Source of the DNA: Gymnogyps californianus
Taxonomy: Eukaryota > Chordata > Aves > Accipitriformes > Cathartidae
Reading direction: 5' to 3'
Assembly: GCF_018139145.2 (NCBI RefSeq)
Contig: NC_059482.1
Location: 7,307,294 to 7,371,293, forward strand
DNA length: 64,000 bases
Position 1 is the first letter of the stretch. Every line of letters begins with the position of its first letter. The notes under the pieces are model-generated. The model worked only from the letters and a program-made list of their open reading frames with translations. It did not search any database and was not told the DNA's origin. A program made the translations under genes and the position numbers. This document shows positions 37,301 through 53,385 of the stretch, piece after piece.

Positions 37301-40300
37301 GACTTAAGTGGCCCTTGTCTGGTTTGCATTATTCTGTACAGAACAGCTTACACTGGGGTGAATTTTATCCAATATTGAGTCTGATAGGAAATGGTAAAGA
37401 ATGTAATATAGGATCTCATTCAGGAAAGCATTTAAGCCACTTACTTTTGTCCTTTTTGGCTTTGGTGTTTTTCTAATGGGATATAAGTTCATGCCTAAAA
37501 TTAAACACTAACTTTTTTTGAGAGAGATTTTTGTCTCTCAAGTCCCTAGTGGTTCAACTAGTAAAGTTTTAAACAGTTTGGCTCTGTGAGTTTACTTGGC
37601 ATCGCTTTGATTATAATTTCTTAAAAATTAGAAAAAGGAAATAATCCTACCTTTAATATTTTTCCTGCTTTAAAAAGACATAGATAGAGAGTAAGTGCCA
37701 ACTCCTTCCTCAAAACTCCAGCAACAATCATCCCCAAAACCCCACATAAAGCTTAAATAGTGTATTCTTAAAGGATAACATTTCAGTATCACATTTGTGG
37801 GCTGTCAGATTCAAGCAGAGAATGATGGATGAACTAAGTCAGCATTTACTTAAGATACAACCCTCACTTTAGGAGAATAGACATATGTTATGACTGTTCT
37901 TGAGGTGCATCATCCTTTTGTACTACTGTGAAAGCTTGAAGCCTAAGGATTCAGAGTCTGTTGTTCTCAGGCACATAAACCTGAAAGTGAATAGAAAGTG
38001 CCAAATTGAAGGAATTCAGTCCAGAGAAGGTTTAATTATATAGAGTGGAAATAAAAGACCGATGATTATTCTGAAGAATTTCAGAAATGTTATGAGAAAT
38101 TGTGAAAAGTTTAGTTTTGCTGCCCAGGCTGGTGAGAGGGAATTGGGAGTTCCTCTGCTTTGTCTGCCTTTGCAAGGTAGCCCAGGACTCTGAGTCCCTG
38201 ATGGCTGAAAGACACTGACATCTGTGCAAATGTAAAAGGACTTATGCTGACAGGCACCCGGGAGAAAATTTGGATTACCAATTCAGTAAGAGCTCTGGTC
38301 CTATTTATCTGATCAGTCTCATTGAAAGCAAGGAAAACTTCTTCAAGCTTTTGAACAAAGCACATTTTTTGTACTGAATAGAGCTAGAATTTACCATGCC
38401 TGCTTTTCTAATGGACAACTCCACACAGTAGACGAATCATCAGTATCTCTGGAACTGCACTAATTTCCACCAGCTGCAGGTCTGACTCACAGTGCCTAAA
38501 TGTGACTGAAACGTCTTTATATCCTGAGCTCTGCAATACATCTGTAGGAACCATATGACTGCCCACCACACAAAATTGTGAACCATCTGTCTGTCCTGCT
38601 TAATAAGCCTTAATGTTTAATAAGTAAGTGAAATATTTAATATTTACAGAAATCAAGCTGCAGGCTGTGCAGTTGCCAAGTGCAAAATAGCCAACAGAAC
38701 GTACACAGCTGCATTTCTGCCTCTGTGGATGTAGCTGAGGAACTCCTGATGCCAGACACTTTCTGAAATTAACGTTTCTTAATGAGCAAGCTTCAAGAGC
38801 AGAAAGTTTTCCTATGCTTTTGTTCAGCAGAAGGACGCTTGTATCTTAAGCAGGGCCTCTGGACACAAATGTAGGTATTAATAAATAGGATCAATAGTTC
38901 AAGCAACTAAGAAACTTTTTTCCCCTCTTTTTGTTCCCATTCACCATCCTCCATCCCTCCCTGCTTGTCTCTCTGAATTCTAAATTCACTTCTTTTTCTT
39001 CATGTTACACTCACAACATAAACTGGTAAAAATGCTCACCTAAAACTTTTCAGCTTGGACATCTGTGAATAACCAGTTCAGATATAAAAGAGCTTCCTCA
39101 CTGACAGTTAAGACCCAAGGATATATCTAAATGTGGCATATTAGCAATGTTAGATAGCAGCCCTCATCTGGGCTATCTGGGAAGAATCTAACTAACAACG
39201 CTACTCAATAAAGTTTTACTGGAACATTTATTTTGACTGATGCTCTTAAATTCAGAGCAATGTTTTATGTAGTACGTAAATGAGTGTGGTAATCAGTCAT
39301 CTTTAGTCAAAGCTAGAGTAAATACCACAGCAAATTCTAATAATTAAAATCAGTGTTATAGTTTCAAATAACAGGAATATATTTGGAAGACAGTTCTCAG
39401 ACCAAAGAGATTTTTTCCTTCTACTTGAGAGAAATATTTTTCCTAGCAGAGCACTAGGGCTTAAGAAAACCAATTATCAATTTGCATGGCTTCACTAAAC
39501 AGCCATATAATGGACTAGTAAGACAGAGTGAACAAGGCAGGCTAGGGATATTTGAGATCTGCTATTCATTCAGTCTTGAAGAAAAGCATGAATCCAGGCT
39601 TATAGTGTATCTTCATGTTGCTCAGCCATTGACGTAAAGTCGGTCTGAATGAACCGGAAGAATATCGTTACTTCTAGCACATTAGAACAAATTCCAGGAG
39701 AATTATTTAGTAAATCCATCGCTCCAGATGTCATAATGTGAGCAAAACAGAAAGTTATATGCAGTCAATCATGTGATGCTGAGGAGATATACGAATATAG
39801 TCCTATTCTAAATAGCTATAAATCATGTTGTTTGGATAACCCTGTATCTAGCTGCCTCACAGAACACAACAGCCAGTCTAAGGTAGTTCTAACCAGTTGC
39901 TACCTGAGGGTTACCTGTGCTGGCCTGGCGGCTGAACCAGGCTTGCTCTGAAGCACCTGGGAGGTGGCACCCTCTCGTGGCGGTATGCTGGGATGCTGGC
40001 TGCTCGTCCCTTCTCTCCATCACTTCCTGGACATTGGGCACCTTTCTAATTCTTTGGTCTTTTCCCCTTACTGGAAGGAAGATCTGACCATAGCCCCTGC
40101 TAGAGCAACCCCTTGCTATTTCCCCTCACCAGATAGATTCTGTTTCTTAATCACGGAACTCTTGTGCTCTTACATCCAAATCATCTCATTTTTTCTGTCT
40201 TTTTTTGCAGCCTTCTAGAGCTCTGTCCAGGTTAACAGGCTCTCACAGATACAAAGGTCTCAATCAGATCAGCTGCCTTTTAGCCCTTTTCAGCCTGAAG

Positions 40301-43300
40301 ATGGTAGAGAATGTGCTCCATCCACTGCACACACCTTTTTTCTTTTCCTCAAGTAAGGAACAATTTGATGCCAGGTGTATAACATCAACTTTCTTTCTGT
40401 TAACAGTATTCCCAGTTTTACAAGGATTGGTGGACCTTCATTTACATCTCTTACTAATTCATCAGTTACTGCATTTCTAATTTAACAGTTAATAGCTGAA
40501 ATCCACAAATAATGCATTCTGTATGACTTCCATTTTTAGCAATGAAACCTGGCAATGAACTATAGCACTCCCATTTTATTGTTTGTTTCCCATAAATATC
40601 TGCGAATCAGTACCGTAGGTGATCTAAAAAGATGCTGCTCTTAGATTTAGAATTATGCCCTAATATTTTAAGAAAAACTAACAATATATTCTAAACAAAC
40701 TTAGGCTTCTTTAAAAGTACTGTTTTATTAAGTAGAACTATTGATAGCACCTGTAATGCAAATGTTAAGAAATAAAATAATGAATTGGAAGATACAAGAT
40801 AAAATATAATTGAGATAATATACATTATCAGTTAAAGTAGGTATGCAGTATAAACTAAAGCCTCAGAGTATGTACTTTGGCACAACTGTGCTAAGGTCAA
40901 TGAAATTACTGTGATTTATGCCAACTACAGATCTGCAGCAATTAAATTATTAGAAAAATAAAATAGTTTCATTAATTTTCTCTAAAATAGAGAATAAAAT
41001 AAACACTATTTAAATGTCTTGTTTGTCAACCCCTTTTCTACAAGTGTTTGTTTCTATATACAAATCCACCTGAATACAGATTTACATCGTTATATCCTTA
41101 ATCCTTCAAACATATACAGACCTCTTTGCCTGGAGTTATTCGTATTCATTTCAACAACTGGATATCTGACTCTCACCGGGGCTCTGGAGGAGCATTATGA
41201 TCTACCACAGAGCTCCAAGACAAATTTAGCTTTCCTCTGAAGAACAGTTCCTGTTTGTTGCCAGTAGTTCTGGATGTTACTATAGGCATAAAAGGGGATG
41301 CCAGCACTGCATTAAGAACAGCTATGCACATATTTTAAAGCAGCTGTGCTAGCAGTCAAGCACTGGAGCAGCTGCAGGATGAATTGTAGGGGTATATCTT
41401 TAATACAATATATGTCCAAATGTACTTTATAATAGAGTGGAGATCAAGACAGACATGGGTCAATAAATGGTCATGACTGGACAGTCTAAAGGATTAGAGA
41501 ATTCAGGATGAGAAGAGGTAAATGTGCCCAAAATAATGAGTCTATTGCTAGCCAGTGAACAGTCTTCCCCCTGCAGCAGATTCTGACAAACAAGATGATT
41601 ATTCTTCATTAGTGTTTCATTATTACTTGGATGTTTTCCTTCCTAGCACACGTACTTTTCATTTTGAAAAACAAACAAAATCTACCCTAAATCTGAAGTA
41701 CTAAGTAACAGGCAACCATACAGTATAGTAAATTTAATTAACATCATAAAGCATAAAGAAATTTATGTTGAAACTCAGAATCCCATACACGAGGTGAGCA
41801 TTCTGACTACAGAATTAGAGCTTCTGCAAGGAATCAGAAACAAGTGTGATTCCTTTTTCTGTCTTCCTTATTTCTTAGATTACGTTTTGGGAAGAGATAA
41901 GGTTAGAGAAACAGAGGGATTACCTAATGACCCTTTCTACTACAACTATTTTTTTTTTAACTGGAGATGGTTTAACATGTACTGTTGTGAAAACTGCATT
42001 GCTATGGCAACCTGCTGAAAAAAAAGAATCACTGTAGGTATATCACATACATATTGACATGTAAGCACTCACATGAGGTTTTTCTGGAAAGACAGAAACA
42101 TCTCCAGATTTTCTATTTGATATATATGATTTAGACATAGGCTGAATATAAATAATCTCCTTTCTTGAATATTTACATTCTCATCTAACTATAACTGCCT
42201 TAACCCTGCATGAACTCTAGCTATGCAAGTGACATGCATTTTAACCGAGCAGCATACACTGAACTTCTTGAAATGAAATGAACATTTTATGTTTTTTCCC
42301 CACACAGAAGTGCTGTAAACTAGTACATATACTATATCATTTTAAAAATAATTTTCATTTTTATATGGTTATAATTGTTAAATACCAATTTACATATCAA
42401 ATATATATAAATATTAAATGTTCACATAAACATTAAATACCAAAAGTCTGATTATTCAAGTACTCAAAAATATTAAAATGTTAAATGCTGAATCACTGCA
42501 CAATAACTAAAAGAATGACTAACAACTCACATTAAACTGCATGCCACTTATTTTTAGTTAATTTTATATCAGTAATTTTCTTGTTCTGATACGAGCCTTT
42601 GCACTCATTTTACTGTCGTGCTAGCATTACTTATCCCATAGCTAGAAAATGTAATCTGGAATATATTTTTAATACCTTTTTTCAACTGAGCAATGGCCTT
42701 GGTGACCGTTTGTAAGAAAAAGTGCAAAGAGTAAATATATATGTATAAAACACCTTTTCAGATTGGAAGCTATATTAACATACCATACTTAAACCAAACA
42801 AGGCATAAATGCATTTGCAATCAATAATTCAAAGTAAAGGAGTCCTTTAAAATCACCACATTCAAAATAAAAGTAGGTACAAATCTATTTTAATAATATT
42901 CAGGTATAACACAGGACCAGTAAGAGAACACTGGGACACCCAGGTCTTGGTAAGTGCTTTGTTATATGACTTTAAAGACAGATCTGAAAAGGAACTGAGA
43001 CACTGTAACACTGCAGTGTCAAACTGCAAAACACCTGGCCCATTAAAAAAAAACCAGGGCCTTTTTGAGACGCTTAAACTTTTGTATACAATAAAAGGGA
43101 GAGCTGATTGTCCTAGGCCGTGAACCAGTTTAAGGGCAGAATACAGCATTTTCCAACAGGAAATTCTCAGAACAGCACATTTGCTAGATCTTTTCCCTTT
43201 TCAGTTGGCACAGCTTCCCTGCAGCCCAAGGCCCAGGGAAAGATTCATCTCCCTGGAGGATTCACCTTTTCATGAGTTTGATCTCACACAAACAAGGTAC

Positions 43301-45054
43301 AGTCACACTCTCCTTTAAAAACATGAGGTGCAGAGCAGCTGCAACTTCCCTTTAATACACTATTTAACTACACAGGGCACTTGTCCAGGAGGAGTGAGGG
43401 TTACACACTTTCAGTTCTCATACTTCAGAGGTAGTATCCTGAAAAATGCCTCTATCACCAGACTTTATGATACTCTGCTTGGGGCACTCTCCACTCCTTA
43501 CCTCTTGAAGGTAGGAAAGAGACTACGAACACGGCATGGATTGGTTAGGAGGCCTGCCTAGGTTGGAGGGAGTCATGATCTAGCTTCTGCCTCAAGAACT
43601 GTGGAAGAATTTTATCCAAAGATTGCCCAAGGAAACAATTTCCCATTCGTAAATGTGGGACTTGCAGAATTGGAGTTTTAGTAACAAGCACTTAAATTTC
43701 CTTCTATTCTTTTTGTGCTCAAAGGAGTTTTTTGGGCACTCAAATCCCAGATGGATGTCTAAATAAAGAATGTCTTTTGAGTTAAGAAAGTAATTCCCAA
43801 ATTTCAAAACTAATGTCAGTAAAATTATGTAGGATGCATAACGTGAAGCATGAAGCCCCAGTGGTTTTACTGCAAATCACTCAAGGATTTTTGGTTGGAC
43901 CTCTGTAAGTTTTGTTTTTTCAACTAGTTCAAATGGTTGATTTCATTCAAAAATCAACAAGATTTGCATTTGCTAAAAGGGGTGACAGCTGTAACTGTTG
44001 TTGCTGTCCCTACAGTTGCACACAATAATGTTTAAAAAAAAAGAGAAATAAAAACAAACTAAGGTTTGAATTTGTACAATTTGTACAATCTGTACAATTT
44101 CTGTGCCAGATCTGGTTGAGAGATGAAGAAGAAAAAAGTCTGCTGGGAACAGAGGAGGATGGTAAGTCAGTAATTACGTCTCTTGGTACCTGTTTTGTTT
44201 ACTAATCACAGGTCTAATTGCTTTGCTCTATTTTAATTAACAATGTTCTTATTTTAATTAGTTACTTTTCCTGCATACATTAGCATTGAGAGAAACCACT
44301 GAGGATATGAATAATATGATGAAGAGTTTAAAGTTGAGCTTTTAAAAATGTTTTAACAATTTCACAAGTGTTTAATAATGAAAAATAAAGCTGTTCTTCA
44401 TAAATGTGGCTACTACTTCTCCAAGGATTTCATCCCAGCCAAAAAAAAAAAATCTTTTTTTCTTTTAACTTAAAAAGTCAACTGATATCAAATATAATTA
44501 ACACACGTGCCAAAAGAGCTAATGTAGGACTATGAAAGGTTTGATAGTATTTGGATATGCTAAAATGTTCAAGCTGGCCAAATCTTTTGAAACGTCCCAA
44601 TGCGACAGCCATTCTCTTAAGAACCAATCTCCACATTATTAGCAATTATCTTTGAAAATTAGGGAACTTTATCTTGTTCCCTAACAGAGGCTGGGAAAAG
44701 GCAAACAGTGCCCTATGAAAGAACTGGAGAACTCATACAAATTGTTCCAATTCCTGGGAAGATATCAGAACAAATAACCTCTACATAAGTACTTTAATTA
44801 ACAAGGACATACGTAGCAACCGTTGTCTTTTTCCTATGAACTGTTTTTGACAAATGCGTTTACTTCCTTTGTGAGGCAGATAACAGGCTTGGCGTATAGG
44901 GAGAACTATAAATCCTCAAGTTTTGGATATAGCCCTGCCTAATCTTCCTGTGTGCAACATAAGAAGGGTTGGTCTATACGAAACTAATAGTAGTATGTTA
45001 CACAGCTTGTTAGAAAACCACACACAGTAGTTAGTAGTTCATTGTCTAAGTGGC
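31321..45054. other. intergenic interval upstream of VAT1L, second part
   Basis: AT-rich, with no gene recognised. A four-copy AACT run lies near 34804-34820, and a 10-bp TTTGTACAAT-type tandem lies at 44070-44100. Open frames of 84-113 codons (38111-38365 and 35737-36078, both minus) have no recognisable domain and look like chance. Confidence 0.65.
44070..44100. repeat. short tandem TGTACAATT repeat
   Basis: Three copies of the palindrome-containing unit TGTACAA(T/TC) are spaced 10 bp apart. Confidence 0.75.
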
Positions 45055-45918
45055 AGTTACCAATTGGGATTCTGTAGAGGCCTGTTCTGAGTGTGCTTAC
45101 TCTAAGTTGTAAACAAAACGGAAAATATATTCATTAAACTTGAGGATAACAGCAAAATGGAAATGTCTGAAAAACACATTAGTAGACCATTACAATTTGT
45201 TTTGAAAAAATCAGGATGTAATTCAATAAGGACAAATGCGAAGTGCTACATTTGGTAGGAATAATCAACTGTTCAAATACAGAATGCAATAAATACAAAT
45301 ACAGGAACAATCAGCAGCGTTTTCAGAAAAGGATGAGGCAACTTTAGTGGAAGAAGTGGAATATGAGTCAATATGACCATGCTGCTTCACAAACAGCAAT
45401 CACAATGGGATATATAAAAAGGAGCTGTGAAGTAATCCTGTCCCATCCAACCCAAATAAATGGTGAACTAGAATACTATGACCGGGTTTGATAATCACAT
45501 ATTTGATGGGAGGGGGGAAATGGGGCAGGAAGGTTCACTGAAGATTCTGGAAAGCAACAAAAATGACAAGAGATGTATAGAAAACGTGACTGACAAAAAA
45601 ACCCTGAGGGAATCTGATCATTAAGTCTAAAGATGTCTTAGGAAGACACAGCGATGTAGTTGTCAGGAGCGCGGAAAGTAACTAAGGAAATGAGCTATTC
45701 ACCATTCTGCTATGTACAGGACAAGAAGTAAGTGTTCCTTGCTACAATTAAAAACTTTGTTGTTTGGCTAAAACATAGCTAAAGGACTACAATGGATTGT
45801 CCAGGGAAGCTTAAAAACAAATTAGGTACTTACCAGAATATCATGTATCTGATTCCATCTTTGGGTGGCAAGAGACGAGGCTAATTCTTGAGGCCTTTTC
45901 CAACCCAGTATTCTGATT
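45055..45918 (+). mobile_element. old CR1 LINE fragment, RT region to 3' end
   Basis: The plus strand follows the order of avian/reptilian CR1 ORF2 and its 3' end: 'ggcctgttctgagt', 'atattcattaa-cttgaggataac-gcaaaatgg', 'attcaataaggacaaatgcgaagtgctacatttggtaggaataa', 'tttagtggaagaa', 'aatatgagtcaatatga', then the closing 'gaggccttttccaacccagtattctgat'. The reading frame is badly broken by stops and gaps, so it makes no protein. The divergence suggests an insertion older than the one at 49185-49762. Confidence 0.75.
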
Positions 45919-47059
45919 GCCCATCTTGTACTTTTTTAATGCCGCAGCATAGAGAACGTTTCAGGTAGAGACAAATAGTAAGTATTGCACAGTTGTAGCA
46001 GGGAGAGGAGGCAAATGGCAACTCAGTCCTTGCACGAAGATTTGAATTGCTTTTAGCCTTGATTGGGTTTGGTACACTTCTGTCAGGTGAGTGCAACTCC
46101 AGCATCTTTCTCTTCTTCAGTAAAAGGTCATGCTGCAGTTACCAACCAAACACAAGCTGGTATTTCAGTGCCTAAATGCTACTGTCCTAGCACAGCAGCT
46201 GAAGAATGTTATGGAGGCAATCATGAGAAGCTAAAAAAATGTATCAGAATTGGGTTTCCTACAAAGTCATAATTAGCTATCCAAGCCATACTTGGGAAAT
46301 ATTTATTGGTAAAAAAGATGCATTTTGCTCAAGTCCCAGCCAACTTCAAGTATACTATAAAAGCTGCTTACTGTAAAAATCTGACTTCTGCTCAATTACA
46401 GCACAGTTAATAGGAATTGCCAGCCACTTTATCACACTTGCATCCGTTAGTGAATAGAGGGAAGGAGCACAAAGTGCAAACACCCAGAAGAACAACCAAG
46501 TGTTTTTCTTCATCTTACTCAAGACTAGCACTAGGGCATGCGATTCTGAGAGACACTGAATGCTTTCAACTCACACTTGTTACTCAGAGAAGATCAGCTT
46601 TTAAGGACTGGTAACTTGTTTACTTGCAAACTGCATCTCAAATCCAGCCTAAGTTGATTGTGCTTTTAAAAACTTAACCATTTGGCAATAAGATCACGAC
46701 CACTATGAATAAGCTTCTAGTTCACCAGCAATGAGGAAACAGGGACTCACAGCACAAAGAACACCATGTAGCTGACATTGCCAGGGTGACTGGTAAAGGT
46801 TCAACTATAGATAAGCATTTTAGTCCTCAAGAATACTCAACTCCACTTTTCTTTCCTTAAGATGACTCCCTCTAGGAGCTGAGTGATGCTAACAAGATGC
46901 TGAGGAGCAAAGTTCAGTACTGTTGTGTGTATACTAAGTTTTCCATAGCCTACAGAATTTCCTTGTGAGAAACGTTAAATTGAGCAAGAGTAATAAAACT
47001 CATTAAACCTCCCTCTTCCCTCCACAAGCCCAACCAAAACAAAACAAGATTGTGAAAGC
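45919..47059. other. intergenic, between CR1 and NUDT7 3' end
   Basis: No gene or repeat recognised; AT-rich. Confidence 0.65.
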
Positions 47060-47078
47060 ACTTGCCAACTTTTATATT

Positions 47079-47084
47079 TTTATT
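47079..47084 (-). terminator. NUDT7: NUDT7 polyadenylation signal (AATAAA)
   Basis: The minus strand reads AATAAA about 465 nt after the NUDT7 stop. A GT-rich stretch follows (TTGTTTTGTTTTGGTTGGG, around 47030-47050), as expected downstream of a cleavage site. Confidence 0.7.
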
Positions 47085-47225
47085 GTGCATTTTGTAAGTG
47101 CTTAAAGATGCCACACAAGACTGTATGCATTACGTTGTCCATATGTAGTATGCCACACAGATAAGAGACAGACCCCCAAAAGTTTTCATATTCTAATTCA
47201 AACAGACAAAAATTGGATAACAGTA

Positions 47226-47306
47226 TTATCTCATTATACAGAAGACAAACCACAGAAAGTGTCTTAGATCACACAAAACAAAGGCAGAAACTGAAACAGA
47301 TCTTCC
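47226..47306 (+). repeat. possible MIR-like fragment in NUDT7 3'UTR
   Basis: CTCATTATACAGAAGACAAA, then TCTTAGATCACACAAAACAA and GGCAGAAACTGAAACAGATC, resembles the MIR core (cattttacagatgaggaaac ... gatcacacagc ... ggcagagc). It would be antisense to NUDT7. Tentative. Confidence 0.35.
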
Positions 47307-47546
47307 AAAACTGTATATTAAGTCCACCAAAAATACGATGTGCTTTTGGCAACTCTAAAACAGATTAAAAATTACATTAATCTAGTTAGGGCTTGTCAAC
47401 TTAAAAATATTATTTAAAAATAAATTTTAGTAAGTTCCCAATTCAGAAGAAATTCAAGTGTGAAATTCAAACAAGTAATAGGTACAAAGGGAATAAACAA
47501 AAACCTTTTTCCTCCTTCAATATAAATTAATTGCCAGACCAGTTTG

Positions 47547-51776
<4,230 letters not shown>

Positions 51777-52270
51777 CTCTGGCACCCAAAGCGGACTTTC
51801 CCCTTCCCTGTCGCCGCCCGCCCCCCCCGTGACCGACGGCTAGTCCCTCCAATCAACACGCGAGATCGCCGGGCTCCGCCTTCTGATTAGCGGCGGGTAG
51901 GGCACGCGAGGAGGCCCTCACGGGACGGCTGCGCGCGGCGTTCCCGCTCCCGGACGACCGTCACGTGCCCCCGCGGCGGGCGCTGAGGAGAGGGTCGGAC
52001 CGGGCGCCGCCGCCGCGGGCAGGGTGCCCTGTCAGGGTCAGCGCGCAGTCGGCGACAGCTTCTCCGGGCTGCATTTACCCGGAGAAGGGCGGCGTTGGCT
52101 GCCAGCAGTCCTCGCTCCAGCTGGGAAAAGCGGGAACCCGCCGAGTGGTTTGGCATCGCGCCCCGCCGAGCGGCGTGCGTGGCCCGCCCTCAGAGGGGCA
52201 AGGGCGGCGGCAGGGAGCGAGCGGCGCTGGGCTCCAGTATGAGCCGTTCCCGTTGCTTTAGGTAAGGGGT

Positions 52271-53334
52271 CCAGTCATACAGGCACTAGCATTCCTCCTC
52301 TCACCCGCTTTAAGGGGCGGATAACGTGACAGACACAGTCTCCAGCTCTCGGGGGGCTCTGGAAAGCACCATTGCACACCTGTCAGAGCTTGGTCACCTG
52401 TAGCCCAGGACTCTTAAGAGCTAAAGAATGTCAACAGACCCTCTTGAACACAGGCGCCTAGCTCAGTACTACTAATTCACAATGGGAAAAAAGCCCCAAG
52501 GTCTCAGAGCTTATTTTAATCATTTAGTAGATGACAGTGGTAGAAAACAGCGAGGTGTCAGAGGCTGCCTCAAGCTTGGTGCAGTTTCTGGGCAGTAGAA
52601 TTTAGCTTCCAGTTCTCACTGGGGACACACAAGTAGCAAAGTCATTTTCTGCTATAATGGTTTATCATCCAGTCTTAACAGCTAGTCATCAGTGTTACCT
52701 GCATTTCAAGTAGCACCACAATGGTACAATCAACATGTGATCCCCCGAAAAAACAAGACAACACCCCAAGTTACATGGAATGTATAAGAACTAATCTCAG
52801 TGTAGTTACCTTAATGTTTATTTTTTTTCATTGCATTAAGCTAAAGAACCAAATGCATTCTCCGTGTGGTATACACTTTGTACAGTTGACTGACTTAACC
52901 TCAAGTCCTTAAATGCTTATTCAGCCTGTTTGTTACATAAAGTACATGTGTATATATTTACACACACAAGCTCACATTTAAAAATAAGTGCAGTTTATAC
53001 ACAATACACATAATGTGTTACTTCATATAGTAAATTAAAACCCAAGCATAATTACATACACATGTACATGTCCTGGCTGTGTCCCCTGTGATTCCAGCAG
53101 AATATAATATCCATTTTATGGCCAGTGTTCTGTTCAGGTTTCACTGAAACTTTTAACAAAACTCATTCACCTTTAAGCTGTTTTACATAATCGTTATAGG
53201 AAAAAATACATAGAATAGTATCTTTACAATATGTTGTAGTTCTTCACTGAAAAGAGCACAATTAGTAGATTACGTCTTCTTATTCATCTACACAGCTGTA
53301 CATGCCACTGAACTATTGTTCCAGAAGACTGATG
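52271..53334 (-). other. HPRT-like 3' flank / probable 3'UTR
   Basis: AT-rich sequence between the HPRT-like stop codon and the NUDT7 CpG island. One candidate AATAAA signal on the minus strand is at 52822-52817. No other gene seen. Confidence 0.55.
52817..52822 (-). terminator. candidate polyadenylation signal of the HPRT-like gene
   Basis: Minus-strand AATAAA about 510 nt after the HPRT-like stop codon. No strong GT-rich element was identified, so this is only the nearest clear match. Confidence 0.4.
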
Positions 53335-53385
53335 TTATGAGATCCTATATTTCTCTTTGGCTTTCTCTTTCAGAATGCAGATGTG
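53335..53385 (-). CDS. HPRT-like exon 9 (terminal, 51 nt)
   Basis: The acceptor lies directly after an uninterrupted 23-T tract (T23-AG|CACATC). It encodes [16 protein letters not shown] and stop TAA. HPRT1 ends HVCVISETGKAKYKA, so the reading frame and end point agree but the tail has diverged. Confidence 0.85.
   Translation of the reverse strand, partial: HICILKEKAKEKYRIS

Noticed and set aside
38111..38365. 84-codon minus-strand frame
   Set aside because: No recognisable domain, no splice partners and no repeat match; treated as chance.
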